Below are positions 25,473 to 34,805 of a stretch of 64,000 bases of DNA, one piece after another (position 1 is the stretch's first letter; each line of letters starts with the position of its first letter). A model generated the notes under the pieces. That model saw nothing but the letters and a program-made list of their open reading frames with translations. It was not told the DNA's origin and made no database searches. The position numbers were made by a program, and so were the translations under genes. The stretch is from assembly GCF_011745145.1 (NCBI RefSeq), contig NZ_CP050191.1, positions 5,658,473-5,722,472 of the forward strand, written 5' to 3'. The stretch comes from Mycobacterium sp. DL440 (GTDB lineage: Bacteria; Actinomycetota; Actinomycetes; Mycobacteriales; Mycobacteriaceae).

Positions 25473-26405
25473 ATGCCACTGCAGACTAGGCGCGAAGAGG
25501 CCCGTCAGCAGGACGAGGGGGTGTATTCGCCACGCCCTGATGAAGACACCGTCGTCACCAGTGTCCGGCGCGATCGGTCAACCCGGCTGCGCCTCCGCGT
25601 CGCCAAGGCGATAGCGCGCGTCGGTGCTATTCCCGCGCAGAGCGCTGCAACGACAGGGCGCGGTGTACTCCTCGCGGCTTCAGTTCTGCGATACACCGTG
25701 ACTGACACACTCTCGCTGCGGCTCCCTGTAGGTGAGCTTATTCTCCAGGCTTGGAGCTTGCTCAAAGTGACGGCGACGCCGGCAGTGCTGATGGCTATAC
25801 CCATCGGTGCGCTGGTGGCCGTTCAGACAGCGGGCCTCGTCAACCAGATGGGGGCCAGTTCGCTTATCGGTGCTGCCACCGGGATTGGCATCATTCGACA
25901 GGGCGCTCCGATGACTGCGGGCTTGTTAATGGGTGGTGCCGCAGCGTCTGCGATCGCCTCGGACTTCGGGGCCAGGGCCATACGCGAAGAGCTCGATGCA
26001 TTACGAACGCTTGGGATCGATCCAGCACGACGACTGGTTGTACCGCGTTTTCTCGCGCTCATTCTGATTTCGCCGATTCTATGCATAATCGTCATCGCAT
26101 CTGCGGTCGCAGCCTCATACATCATGGGAGTGACGGTCATGGATGTCACGCCCGGAAGTTTCTGGATGTCATTCGGATCATTCGCGAAGATGGTTGATGT
26201 GTGGTTCGCGATGGGTAAGACAGTTATATTTGCTGCGATTGTTGGCGTGATTTCCTCGCTCCGTGGTATGGAAGCCAAGGGTGGCCCGCGCGGTGTTGCA
26301 GATGCGGTGAATTCATCGGTAGTGCTCAACGTTGTCGGTATCGTCATCGTGAATCTCGCCATCACCCAGGTGCAGACAATGTTCTTCCCCACAGAGGTGG
26401 CGTAA
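25473..26405 (+). CDS. yrbEA: YrbEA: Mce-system ABC permease, first subunit
   Basis: The ATG at 25473, after GGAGGG, gives 310 residues. After a charged cytoplasmic N-terminus of about 75 residues come the MlaE/YrbE permease helices. The conserved cytoplasmic coupling region is intact (SAIASDFGARAIREELDALRTLGIDPARRLVVPRF), followed by the family C-terminal part (SSLRGMEAKGGPRGVADAVNSSVV). YrbEA and YrbEB form the membrane channel of the Mce lipid importer and pair with an ATPase (MceG) encoded elsewhere; none is in this window. The next gene overlaps at TAATG. The sequence is far from the yrbEA remnant at 24282, so it is not its repaired continuation. Confidence 0.92.
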   Translation: MPLQTRREEARQQDEGVYSPRPDEDTVVTSVRRDRSTRLRLRVAKAIARVGAIPAQSAATTGRGVLLAASVLRYTVTDTLSLRLPVGELILQAWSLLKVTATPAVLMAIPIGALVAVQTAGLVNQMGASSLIGAATGIGIIRQGAPMTAGLLMGGAAASAIASDFGARAIREELDALRTLGIDPARRLVVPRFLALILISPILCIIVIASAVAASYIMGVTVMDVTPGSFWMSFGSFAKMVDVWFAMGKTVIFAAIVGVISSLRGMEAKGGPRGVADAVNSSVVLNVVGIVIVNLAITQVQTMFFPTEVA

Positions 26406-27277
26406 TGGCGTTGCCGTCGCAGGGCGTTCGGGGGGCGCCATCAGCCCATCTGAGACTGGCTCGTATGCCGATAGGATATCTGAGCCGCACATTCAGAACC
26501 GTAGGGCAATGGGTGGTGTTTATTTCACAGACTTTCTGGACGCTGCCCATAACCGTCCGCCGATATCGGCGGGAAACGCTGAAAGTGATGAATAGTTTAG
26601 CGTGGGGTCGGGGATCGATAATCGTCGATGGCGGGGTGATCAGCGTACTGCTCATCCTCGGTTTCATGCTCGGCGCCATGGTGGCGATCGAAGCCTTTGC
26701 GATCCTGAATCTGGTGGGATTTGGCGCGTTGTCCGGAATCATCGGCGGATTTGCCAACGTCCGGGAGATGGCGCCATTGGTGGCCGGGATCGCCTACGCG
26801 ACTCAGGCCGGTTGCCGGATGACCGCCGAGATCGGTTCAATGCGAATCGGCGATGAGATCGACGCCACCGAAGCAATGGGGCTGCAGTCAATTCCGTTCG
26901 TGGTGGGTACCCGACTTGTGGGCGGTATGTTGTCGGTGGTGCCGGGCTTTATGTTTGCACTGGTGGTCAGCTTCTTTGCTTCCAATGCTGTGATCCGGTT
27001 GTTTTATAATCAGCCGGGCGGTACCTACGATCACTATTTCACGATGTTCCTTTCCACGACAGACGTCGTGTATTCCCTCATAAAAGGTATTGTATTTTGC
27101 ACAGCCGTGACGTTGGTTCATTGCTACTACGGATTTTTTGCTTCGGGTGGACCCGTCGGTGTCGGTGAAGCTTCGGGTCGGGCAATTCGATCTAGCCTCG
27201 TTGTGATCATGGTCCTGGATTTCGCCCTGACCGTAATCATGTGGGGTGTTAAACCGGTCTTCGTGTTCAAGGGGTAG
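26405..27277 (+). CDS. yrbEB: YrbEB: Mce-system ABC permease, second subunit
   Basis: This is a 290-residue MlaE/YrbE-fold membrane protein: IIVDGGVISVLLILGFMLGAMVAIEAF, the coupling segment GCRMTAEIGSMRIGDEIDATEAMGLQSIPFVVGTRL, and a C-terminal part with GGPVGVGEASGRAIRSSLVVI. It has five to six hydrophobic helices. It follows yrbEA with a one-base overlap and precedes mceA, the canonical mce order. Local composition is visibly AT-richer than the flanking chromosome (28 G+C of 60 in bases 27001-27060). Confidence 0.92.
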   Translation: MALPSQGVRGAPSAHLRLARMPIGYLSRTFRTVGQWVVFISQTFWTLPITVRRYRRETLKVMNSLAWGRGSIIVDGGVISVLLILGFMLGAMVAIEAFAILNLVGFGALSGIIGGFANVREMAPLVAGIAYATQAGCRMTAEIGSMRIGDEIDATEAMGLQSIPFVVGTRLVGGMLSVVPGFMFALVVSFFASNAVIRLFYNQPGGTYDHYFTMFLSTTDVVYSLIKGIVFCTAVTLVHCYYGFFASGGPVGVGEASGRAIRSSLVVIMVLDFALTVIMWGVKPVFVFKG

Positions 27278-27287
27278 GTGGATCAGA

Positions 27288-28376
27288 TTGCTATTCCGGA
27301 TGTCGGCGGAAGCCGAAACGCGCAGGCTCACGATTATTGGCGTGGCAGTGATGTCGTGCCTGGCGGTGGCATGTGTGCTTATTGTCATCAACCCATTCGG
27401 CGACCGCATGGCCGACCGGATCTCGATCGTGATGGCTATGCCGTATGTGGGCCAGGGCGTCACTCCGGGAACTGCGATGATGATGCACGGTGTCAATGTA
27501 GGAGAGGTCACCAGTGTTTCGAGCTTGCCTACCGGCGGCGTTGAGCTCAGGGCGTACCTGCAGTCCGGACCTGCTGCGGGTTTGACCGACACACTGAGTC
27601 TTGATTTTCGGCCGGCGAATTATTTCGGCGTCACTGGTGTCAATCTCGTTCCAGGACCGGGCGGGCAAGCTCTACGAGATGGCGCAAAAATCGATACGGT
27701 GCCACGCGGAAACTTCACGCTGCCTACGATGCTTTCTCGTCTGGGTGAGATTACCGACGGAGTGGTGACGCCTCAGCTGATCCACGTCATCGAAAGAGCG
27801 ACCCGGTACACAGACGTGCTCAATCCGCTGATCGAGACAATGGTGATCACAGCCAATGCGCTCACCAAGGTACAGACGGTAAGTACCGAGCAACTTTTGA
27901 GGACCACGACGGGCGTGACCGTGGTGATGCCGTCGTTTGTCGCGACGCTGGCCGACGTGGGCGACAACTTCACCCGTCGTTCGTGCATGAGTACGTTTAC
28001 CGAAAAATGCCTCAAGGGCGTTCCGAACGTACCCCCAGAATTCACTCCCGGTTCAGATATTCCTGAGGAATTTTGGCGTACCAGAGCGATCCCGACGCTT
28101 GATTACGTCTCGGCATCGTTTTTCGCCGCGATCGGAAAACTGGAGTCGTCACATACTGAAGACCTCCTTCCGGCGGTCGGTCTGGTCCAGACGCTGACCG
28201 ATGTGATACCGGGTCTGGTGACACCCGAAAATGTGGGCTCGAGCCTGGTGGAATTGCGAACTCGATTGGAAAAGCTGTATGCCGGATCACCTGACCAGCG
28301 TGCACTGCAGGTGCACATCGTGCTCGACAATCTCCCCGGCGTCGCGGCTCCGATCAGCGCGATGGGGGGTCCGTGA
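27288..28376 (+). CDS. mceA: MceA: Mce-family substrate-shuttle protein A
   Basis: This 362-residue protein has one N-terminal membrane anchor (LTIIGVAVMSCLAVACVLIVI) and an MCE/MlaD beta-barrel domain at about residues 40-120 (YVGQGVTPGTAMMMHGVNVGEVTSV ... LDFRPANYFGVTGVNLVPG). Helical Mce4-like sequence follows. Mce proteins A-F form a hexameric tube carrying lipids through the periplasm to YrbE. TTG 27288 has AGGTGG six bases upstream; ATG 27300 is the alternative. The 3' end overlaps mceB (ATGA region at 28373). Confidence 0.9.
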   Translation: MLFRMSAEAETRRLTIIGVAVMSCLAVACVLIVINPFGDRMADRISIVMAMPYVGQGVTPGTAMMMHGVNVGEVTSVSSLPTGGVELRAYLQSGPAAGLTDTLSLDFRPANYFGVTGVNLVPGPGGQALRDGAKIDTVPRGNFTLPTMLSRLGEITDGVVTPQLIHVIERATRYTDVLNPLIETMVITANALTKVQTVSTEQLLRTTTGVTVVMPSFVATLADVGDNFTRRSCMSTFTEKCLKGVPNVPPEFTPGSDIPEEFWRTRAIPTLDYVSASFFAAIGKLESSHTEDLLPAVGLVQTLTDVIPGLVTPENVGSSLVELRTRLEKLYAGSPDQRALQVHIVLDNLPGVAAPISAMGGP

Positions 28377-29374
28377 TGAAGCCTAGTGGTGCGTTATGGA
28401 GATTTGCGCTGAGCGGCGCCTTCGCCCTTCTGGTGTTTATCGTGATCGTGAACCTTCTCAGGCAGCCAGTTGCGGCCACCACGCGTTCTTACACAGCCGA
28501 ATTCACTGATGTGGCGGGTTTGTATCTCGACTCAGACGTCCGCGTCCGCGGGGTGCGTGTGGGGAAGGTTCAATCCGTCTCGCTTGAGCGCAAAGCAGGG
28601 CAGAGCCTTGCTGCGGTCGAATTCAGTCTTGATAAGCGTTACACAGTAGTGCCTGAGACACGGCTTGCCATCAAATACCAGGTGCTTACAGGGGCGCGTT
28701 ACGTCGATGTCGTTAATCCGTCCGAGGATGCGAACGCAAGCCCTTTGATCAGAGTGCCGACGAACATGACACAGCCATCGTTCGACGTCACGACTCTGTT
28801 CAATGGGCTCCAACCGGTTCTCGCGACATTGAGTCCGCCCGATATCGACAAATTCACGGCGAACGCCGCGGCCTATCTTGCGGGCGACGGCAGTGGCCTC
28901 GGACCGATGTTGGAGAGTATCCGGACGCTGACCAGCTTCGTATCGGACCGGCAGCAGGTGATTGCGACTCTGATGCGAAATCTTGATGCAGTGGCGGGCG
29001 AACTCGGCGGGCACTCCAAAGAGTTCGTCCAAATTCTGGACTGGATAAACCGGCCGATCGACGGCTCACTGACAGTATTGGACGAATTCCGTAAGTCGGA
29101 ACTGTATGGGCCGGGGTTCACGTCTTCGGCTGTAGAACTGTTGCACAACCTGGGATTCAAACCCGGTGCTGATCTCGACGCAGGGCTCGATCGCGCCGTC
29201 ACAGTGTTCGATGACTGGACCGATGCTGTCAAGCGAGTTCCGGTCATGTGGGATAACATCCAGCCCCCTGCGCCGCCGGGTGTGGCGCTGCCGTGTTCGC
29301 ATGGGCCGGCCCAGTTGCCGGAGTTCATGGACGTGCTGCTGAATGGGCAAAAGGTGATCTTATGCAATCACTGA
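28373..29374 (+). CDS. mceB: MceB: Mce-family protein B
   Basis: This 333-residue protein has an N-terminal anchor (FALSGAFALLVFIVIVNLL) and an MCE domain (YTAEFTDVAGLYLDSDVRVRGVRVGKVQSVSL ... IKYQVLTGARYVDVVNPSE). The helical region then runs to a short Cys-containing tail. It shares the four bases GTGA/ATGA with mceA and overlaps mceC by 13 bp. It is part of the hexameric Mce conduit. Confidence 0.9.
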   Translation: MMKPSGALWRFALSGAFALLVFIVIVNLLRQPVAATTRSYTAEFTDVAGLYLDSDVRVRGVRVGKVQSVSLERKAGQSLAAVEFSLDKRYTVVPETRLAIKYQVLTGARYVDVVNPSEDANASPLIRVPTNMTQPSFDVTTLFNGLQPVLATLSPPDIDKFTANAAAYLAGDGSGLGPMLESIRTLTSFVSDRQQVIATLMRNLDAVAGELGGHSKEFVQILDWINRPIDGSLTVLDEFRKSELYGPGFTSSAVELLHNLGFKPGADLDAGLDRAVTVFDDWTDAVKRVPVMWDNIQPPAPPGVALPCSHGPAQLPEFMDVLLNGQKVILCNH

Positions 29375-30333
29375 AAATTTTCAGAAACTCGACGTTCTGG
29401 GGCGTCGCTGCGCTGGTCATGACTGCGGTGGTGGCGACAACAGCAGCGGTGCTCTATATCGACCCTCCGGGATACAAGGCGGTTGTCTTCTACACCGACG
29501 ACGCGGCATCCCTCCATTCTGGTGACGCCGTGAGGATTGCCGGAATAACGGTTGGGAAGGTGAAGAAGCTGTCGATCGAACCGGATCGGGTCAAGGTAAC
29601 GGCAAGTGTGGATAAAGACGCATTTGTTGGTGATCGGTCTCAGGTTCAGGTGCGCATGCTTACGGTGGTCGGTGGTTACTATGTGAATCTTGTACCACTG
29701 GGCGAAAAGTCGCTGGGTAACGGTTCCATTCCGATGGAACGTGTGACGATGCCCTACAACCTGGTGACTACGCTGACCGACGCCACAAAGATCACCGACA
29801 ACGTTGACACTAAGCCTATCCGCGAATCGCTGGATGAGATCCAGCAGGGACTTACCGGAACGAACGTGGAATCGCTCAGGGCGGTGATCGATGCCGGAAA
29901 TACTCTGACTGCCACGATAGGCAAGCAACGGGGACAGATAACTGCGATTCTCGACCTGTCAGACGAATATATCGAGTCGCTGAAGGATTTCCGCGGAGTA
30001 CTCCAGGAGATGGTTTCGAAGATAGCCGTCCTTGAACAAACGCTTGTTTTGTACAGCAAGGGTTTTGGCGCTTCGCTGAGCGGCCTGGGCGACGTGGGTG
30101 ATGCGCTCCTCCGTCCGGTTGAAGAGCTTTATCTCGGAAATCGGGAAGAGTTTCTCCAGCGGGTCCGCGATTGGCAGGACACCGTTAGGAGATGGGCCGA
30201 CAACAACAGCAGGATCATCCCCAGGCTGCGTCGCGTCAGAGACAAGATCGAGCGTGTTCTGGATGCGCAGAACGCTCCACCGGAGTTGCTCGCCACCGAT
30301 TTGTGCATCCCGATGCCAGGAAGTCCGTGCTGA
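29362..30333 (+). CDS. mceC: MceC: Mce-family protein C
   Basis: This 323-residue protein starts at ATG 29362 inside the end of mceB. It has an anchor helix (FWGVAALVMTAVVATTAAVLYI) and an MCE domain (YKAVVFYTDDAASLHSGDAVRIAGITVGKVKKLSI ... VRMLTVVGGYYVNLVPLGEK). A long helical region follows (DEIQQGLTGTNVESLRAVIDAGNTL). It lacks the long Pro-rich C-terminal tail seen in many MceC proteins. Translationally coupled to mceD (TGATG). Confidence 0.9.
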   Translation: MQSLKIFRNSTFWGVAALVMTAVVATTAAVLYIDPPGYKAVVFYTDDAASLHSGDAVRIAGITVGKVKKLSIEPDRVKVTASVDKDAFVGDRSQVQVRMLTVVGGYYVNLVPLGEKSLGNGSIPMERVTMPYNLVTTLTDATKITDNVDTKPIRESLDEIQQGLTGTNVESLRAVIDAGNTLTATIGKQRGQITAILDLSDEYIESLKDFRGVLQEMVSKIAVLEQTLVLYSKGFGASLSGLGDVGDALLRPVEELYLGNREEFLQRVRDWQDTVRRWADNNSRIIPRLRRVRDKIERVLDAQNAPPELLATDLCIPMPGSPC

Positions 30334-31433
30334 TGGCCGAAGTAGTGGTTCGACCCAAGTTGCGCATTGCTTTTGCTCTGCTCACCGCTGTTGTAACTGT
30401 CGCCGGGGCATCGTCCTGCGCCGTATCGAGGGGTTCCGCGGAGACCGGATATTGCGCGATCATGCCGGACAGTGTCGGTTTGTACGTAGGAAACCCGGTC
30501 ACCCAGATGGGCTACCCGGTTGGCAGAGTCACATCGATCGCTCCCCAACGAATGAATGTTCGCGTCGAATTTTCCGTGGACCAGAGCCGGCCTCTTCCCG
30601 GTGATGTCAAGGCGGTTACCCGATCGCCGTCGCTCCTTGCCGACCGCGCGCTGGAACTGGTCGGCAACTACAACGGGGGTCCGCGGCTCGTTGCCGGCAG
30701 CTGTATAAGCCTCGACCGCGCCGCGACACCCAAAAGTTTGTCTCAGGTGATCGGATCGGCGACCACATTTCTGAACGCGATCAGTCCCGACGACTCGTCG
30801 AATATCGGTGACACTGTTCGTGGGATCGATCAGTTGGCACACAATAATGGCGCGGCCGCGAATCAGTTGCTCACCAGCACGTCAGCACTGCTCGATAGTC
30901 CCGACAAGGCGGTCAGCGATGTCGGTTCGATCGTGAGCAATCTTGCGCAACTGACGACGACGCTGAAAGACATCAGGGGCCCAATGAAAGAGGCTCTACT
31001 CGATGCAGTCAAGACCACCCCCGACATGGCGACGGCGCTGGAGGGTACCCACCGACTCGCTTTGCCACTCGCGGAGTTCCTCGTGATGACTGCTGACGTG
31101 GAGAAGGAGTTGGGTGACGAGACGCAGCTGACGCTGGACACGGTGAGCGCCACCGTAAGAAAGCTGAGTCCCCACGCCAACCGGTTTGCGGATCTGCTCA
31201 ATCCGGTGCCGTGGTGGATCAACACCGCAGCTAATCATTTTAACCAGCGTCAATTCCATACTTTCAACATCGCCTATCGGCCACCGATGTTTCGGATTCC
31301 GACACACGACGGGCTTGCCCTCTGCGGTTTCATGAACGCCTCGACCCCCGGAAGTTGCGCCGACGTCCATGGTCAACCCTATGCGGTGGATGTCGCGTTG
31401 CTTCAGTACGTGCTCACGCAGGCGAACCGATGA
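30333..31433 (+). CDS. mceD: MceD: Mce-family protein D, with a lipobox
   Basis: This 366-residue protein starts at ATG 30333, overlapping the mceC stop. The N-terminus is a signal sequence ending in a lipobox-like AGASSC (Cys30), so it may be lipid-anchored rather than membrane-spanning. The MCE domain follows (YCAIMPDSVGLYVGNPVTQMGYPVGRVTSIAP ... LLADRALELVGNY), with a C-terminal helical part ending near HTFNIAYRPPMFRIP. In the standard scheme only MceE is a lipoprotein, so a second lipobox is noteworthy. It overlaps mceE at ATGA. Confidence 0.87.
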   Translation: MAEVVVRPKLRIAFALLTAVVTVAGASSCAVSRGSAETGYCAIMPDSVGLYVGNPVTQMGYPVGRVTSIAPQRMNVRVEFSVDQSRPLPGDVKAVTRSPSLLADRALELVGNYNGGPRLVAGSCISLDRAATPKSLSQVIGSATTFLNAISPDDSSNIGDTVRGIDQLAHNNGAAANQLLTSTSALLDSPDKAVSDVGSIVSNLAQLTTTLKDIRGPMKEALLDAVKTTPDMATALEGTHRLALPLAEFLVMTADVEKELGDETQLTLDTVSATVRKLSPHANRFADLLNPVPWWINTAANHFNQRQFHTFNIAYRPPMFRIPTHDGLALCGFMNASTPGSCADVHGQPYAVDVALLQYVLTQANR

Positions 31434-32428
31434 GCCGTTGGATGCGGTCGGTGGGTGCCGCGGTTGGGGTTATGTTGCTGTCATCGTGTGCGTCGATCAC
31501 CGTTAATTCGCTGCCCCAACCAGGTGGCAGCTACCGCGACGGCTACAACATCGTCATGGAGTTCGCCAACGCACTCAACCTGCCCGACCGGGCAAAAGTA
31601 ATGATGGACGGCACCACCATCGGGGTCGTTACCGGAGTCAATCTCACCGGGGATCACGTCGACCTTACTTCGCGGATCGATTCAGCAGTGGTGGTGCCGT
31701 CGAACGTTCAGGCGACAATGCGGCAAGCGACCGTCCTCGGCGATATTTATGTCGAGCTCGAACGCCCGCAATCGGGTGACGGGGTAGCTACCGCTGTCGG
31801 CCCGGAGGGAAGGATTCCCATGGCGCAGACGACGTCTCCTCCTCAGCTTGAGGACACGATCGCGAACTTGGCGAATTTTGTTGGCAGCGGGTCTATCCAG
31901 CGCGTTCAGAACACGATTATCGGCCTCAACCGGGTTACTCCGCCGGACCGTGGTGAGCTCCGCCAGATGGTGACGCGTGTTGCCACCGATCTCTCGGATG
32001 TAGCCAACAATATCGATGTCGTAGACAAATGGCTTGAAGGTGCAGCGGGGACAGCCGATGTCATGAACAGGAATCTCTCTTCATTTAGCTTTTGGTTCTC
32101 ACCCACCGGTATGCGGGGTTGGGACCGTGCTACACAGGTCGGCGTTTACGTAGGAACCCTGCTTCCGTCCATCGGGAGCGTCTACAGTAGTGGATTCTGG
32201 TTGGTGCCGATGCTGAATTCGACCGCCAAAGCGATGGGTGCTGTACAGCAGACCAAATGGGCATTCGAAGGCGAAGAATATGAAGCATGGCATAAGCTGT
32301 TCACGAATAACTTCCTTCCGGTGGACAAGTACCCGGCAATAAACATTACGTCGATAGTCGGGCCCGACGGGCGCGAACTATCTGGCAATGTTCAGGATGT
32401 GCTTCGAATCCTGGGGGCGACACCATGA
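31430..32428 (+). CDS. mceE: MceE: Mce-family lipoprotein
   Basis: This 332-residue protein starts at ATG 31430, overlapping the mceD stop. The signal MSRWMRSVGAAVGVMLLSSCAS has a clear lipobox with Cys20. The MCE domain (YNIVMEFANALNLPDRAKVMMDGTTIGVVTGVNL ... QATVLGDIYVELERP) and long helical domain are typical of MceE/LprK-type subunits. It sits before mceF in canonical order with an ATGA overlap. Confidence 0.9.
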   Translation: MSRWMRSVGAAVGVMLLSSCASITVNSLPQPGGSYRDGYNIVMEFANALNLPDRAKVMMDGTTIGVVTGVNLTGDHVDLTSRIDSAVVVPSNVQATMRQATVLGDIYVELERPQSGDGVATAVGPEGRIPMAQTTSPPQLEDTIANLANFVGSGSIQRVQNTIIGLNRVTPPDRGELRQMVTRVATDLSDVANNIDVVDKWLEGAAGTADVMNRNLSSFSFWFSPTGMRGWDRATQVGVYVGTLLPSIGSVYSSGFWLVPMLNSTAKAMGAVQQTKWAFEGEEYEAWHKLFTNNFLPVDKYPAINITSIVGPDGRELSGNVQDVLRILGATP

Positions 32429-33375
32429 CCATAAAAAATGTGCTGTCGTTCGCGGCGTTCGGATTAATTATCGTTTTCGCGATCGGCTACCTCGGGTCAT
32501 TTGGCTTGAGGGTCGGAGCACCCGCCGGTACCAACTTGTCCATGGCGATCTCCGATACCAATGATCTCAACGTGGGCGCCAATGTGCTGCTGCGCGGTGT
32601 ACCGGTCGGCAAGGTGACCAGGATCGAGTCGGGCGTCGAGAGCGCTACCGTCGATTTCTATGTCGACGCCGCCTACGACATCCCGGTCGACAGTGACGTT
32701 CACATAGAGAACCTGTCCGCGCTGGGCGAGACGTATATAGGGCTGAGTCCACGGACGAACGAGGGACCGATGTTGAAGGACGGTCAGCGCATCGCCACCG
32801 AGTCGGTAACGTTGCCTCCTTCGATCTCGCAGCTGGCAACCAGCGTGGTCCGGGTGCTCAACCAGCTCGACCCCGACCAGCTCAAGCGGATCCTCAATGA
32901 GGCCGACGCGGCTCTGCCGGATCCTGTGGCGGTGGAGCCTAACTTGGCTCGGGCAAGCATGCTGCTCAACAACACCGCAATGGGTATGCAGGGTCGGGGG
33001 CAAGAGGTACTGGGGAACTTCCAGCTCCTGCTGCAGAACGCGGGCTGGGTGGGGCCGGCGCTGGCGGATGTGCAGCAGCCGCTCCGTAACCTGAGTGTGG
33101 GTCTACGTGATTCATACAACATGTTGGCAAGAGCCGCCATTTGGGATAACCCGGAAACCATCAAGCAGACCGGATATCTGCTCGACCGATTTCAAGCCTT
33201 TTTGGACACCAGAGGCCCTGACATCAAGGTTCTGTCGGAAGCGTTGTTGCCAAAGTTTGAGGGCATCGGGGGCGCGTTGATGAATTTTGATAGCGCACAG
33301 ATTCTAACAAATATGTTGTCGGCCTATCCTGAAGATGGCGCAATAACCCTGCACGTAACCATTCCGGAGGGTTAA
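32425..33375 (+). CDS. mceF: MceF: Mce-family protein F, short form
   Basis: This 316-residue protein has an N-terminal anchor (VLSFAAFGLIIVFAIGYLGSFGL), an MCE domain (NLSMAISDTNDLNVGANVLLRGVPVGKVTRIES ... IENLSALGETYIGLSPRT) and a helical region. It lacks the roughly 200-residue Cys/Pro-rich C-terminal extension typical of actinobacterial MceF; such an extension is what survives in the remnant at 37229-38047. It is the last of six coupled mce genes. Confidence 0.9.
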   Translation: MTIKNVLSFAAFGLIIVFAIGYLGSFGLRVGAPAGTNLSMAISDTNDLNVGANVLLRGVPVGKVTRIESGVESATVDFYVDAAYDIPVDSDVHIENLSALGETYIGLSPRTNEGPMLKDGQRIATESVTLPPSISQLATSVVRVLNQLDPDQLKRILNEADAALPDPVAVEPNLARASMLLNNTAMGMQGRGQEVLGNFQLLLQNAGWVGPALADVQQPLRNLSVGLRDSYNMLARAAIWDNPETIKQTGYLLDRFQAFLDTRGPDIKVLSEALLPKFEGIGGALMNFDSAQILTNMLSAYPEDGAITLHVTIPEG

Positions 33376-33414
33376 TTCGGGCGCCGCCGGGGTAATAAGT
33401 AAGGAGGAAAGCAA

Positions 33415-34080
33415 ATGATCATCACCAACGACCAAGCCGAGAGCGCGACATCTGCATCTGGAGTGTCCGACGACGAGACCGAAGCGGAGGCGACGGACTC
33501 AGCGATAATTGAGACAACGGGGACGGCTGAGGATCAACCGAGGCCCGAGAAAGCGCGTGCGCGGATATCAATGTCCGTGCGATCGTTGGTCCTCGCCGTC
33601 GCAATTGGCATACTGGCGATCGCAGTTGGCGTGCTGTCATGGTTATTGATCGGCGCTCGTGCCGAGCTTGACGCAAAAGCTCGTCAGGCCGCCAACTATG
33701 ACCGCGCCGAGGAGATGGCTCTCGACTATGCGGTGAATGCCGCGGAGATGGACTACAAAGACCTTAACGGCTGGAAAGTGAAGCTAGTGAAAGGTACTTC
33801 GCCAGAATTGAAGGAGAAGTTGACCAAAGCAGCCAACTCCATGGAGCAGATTCTTGTGCCACTTCAATGGAATTCCGAGGCGCGGCCACTGGTGGCGAAG
33901 GTGCGCTCGGACGTTGGGGGAGCCTATGTCGTCGACTCGTTCGTCACAGTGCTCACCAAGACTATGCAAGCGCCTGACGGTCTGCAGTCCACTGCAACGT
34001 ACAGCGTCACCATCGACAGCAATAACGATTGGCAAATCAGCGATGTGGGCGGGATCGATGCCGTCGTGGGTTCAAAATAG
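33415..34080 (+). CDS. Mce-associated membrane protein (Mas)
   Basis: This 221-residue protein begins with an acidic, disordered N-terminus of about 50 residues (Glu/Asp/Thr-rich). It then has a single transmembrane helix (LVLAVAIGILAIAVGVLSWLLIGA) and an extracytoplasmic NTF2-like domain (AEEMALDYAVNAAEMDYKD ... VDSFVTVLTKTMQ ... VTIDSNNDWQISDVGGI). This is the usual Mas architecture found after mceF, thought to stabilise Mce transporters. The ATG has a strong AAGGAGGAAA ribosome site. Adjacent lower-GC codon usage matches the mce genes (33 of 60 in bases 33601-33660). Confidence 0.85.
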   Translation: MIITNDQAESATSASGVSDDETEAEATDSAIIETTGTAEDQPRPEKARARISMSVRSLVLAVAIGILAIAVGVLSWLLIGARAELDAKARQAANYDRAEEMALDYAVNAAEMDYKDLNGWKVKLVKGTSPELKEKLTKAANSMEQILVPLQWNSEARPLVAKVRSDVGGAYVVDSFVTVLTKTMQAPDGLQSTATYSVTIDSNNDWQISDVGGIDAVVGSK

Positions 34081-34103
34081 CGAGATGCGTCGAACGGAAT
34101 GGG

Positions 34104-34733
34104 ATGCATATGCCAAGTAGAGGTGTTTTCAGCAGATGCTGTCTTTACCGAGGTGCTATCGGGGTAGCGTGTGTCTTGTTTTTGCTCCCTGGACTTGCCA
34201 GTGGCCGTGCGGCAGCCGATCCGCGTGCAGACGATGTGCCGGCCCCTCCGCTGCCGGTATTCACGCCCACCCCGAGTAATTGGGAGCCGCAATTCCCATT
34301 CCCATATGACGAAATGCGGAACAGCATTACACCTGCGGATATCGATGCGGAACGGGAAATGTGTCAGTGGTTCAATGCTCAATACGGTGATTTGAGACTG
34401 CAGATTGAGAAAGTCAACAACAGTGTCGTCCGTAGTAACGGAAATTTCAATGCCGAGGGCATTCCCCAGCAAGTCGACGCGGTCATAGCGAATATTGACC
34501 AGTCAGTCGAGTTCCTTACTCCACGAGCCCAGGTCCTGACCCAGAGTCAAGACTTCGCAGGGGACGTGTATTTCCCGCTCTACCAGGGCGAGAGCTTCTA
34601 TGGACTCTGGCAGCAGCTGTCTAACGTCGGTAACGGCCTTAGGGTTCGCCAGCCGAACTGGTTCACAGGTCCATCGTTTCAGCGGGTGAAGCATTGGGGC
34701 AGCAAGATCGATCGATCCCATGTCTGTCGCTGA
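34104..34733 (+). CDS. Secreted Mce-cassette accessory protein
   Basis: This 209-residue product has a Sec signal (YRGAIGVACVLFLLPGLASG ... AAADP) and a Pro-rich start to the mature chain (PAPPLPVFTPTPSNWEPQF). A helical domain follows (TPADIDAEREMCQWFNAQYGDLRLQIEKVNNSVV) with Cys and Trp residues. I do not recognise a named domain. Position directly after the Mas gene suggests it serves the same transporter in the cell wall. ATG 34110 is an alternative start. Confidence 0.7.
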   Translation: MHMPSRGVFSRCCLYRGAIGVACVLFLLPGLASGRAAADPRADDVPAPPLPVFTPTPSNWEPQFPFPYDEMRNSITPADIDAEREMCQWFNAQYGDLRLQIEKVNNSVVRSNGNFNAEGIPQQVDAVIANIDQSVEFLTPRAQVLTQSQDFAGDVYFPLYQGESFYGLWQQLSNVGNGLRVRQPNWFTGPSFQRVKHWGSKIDRSHVCR

Positions 34734-34805
34734 GCACCGCAACTCACTGCGTCAACGCCGCCGATAAGCGATCAGCAGCACCCGCTTCGACTAGGAGGAC
34801 AGATA

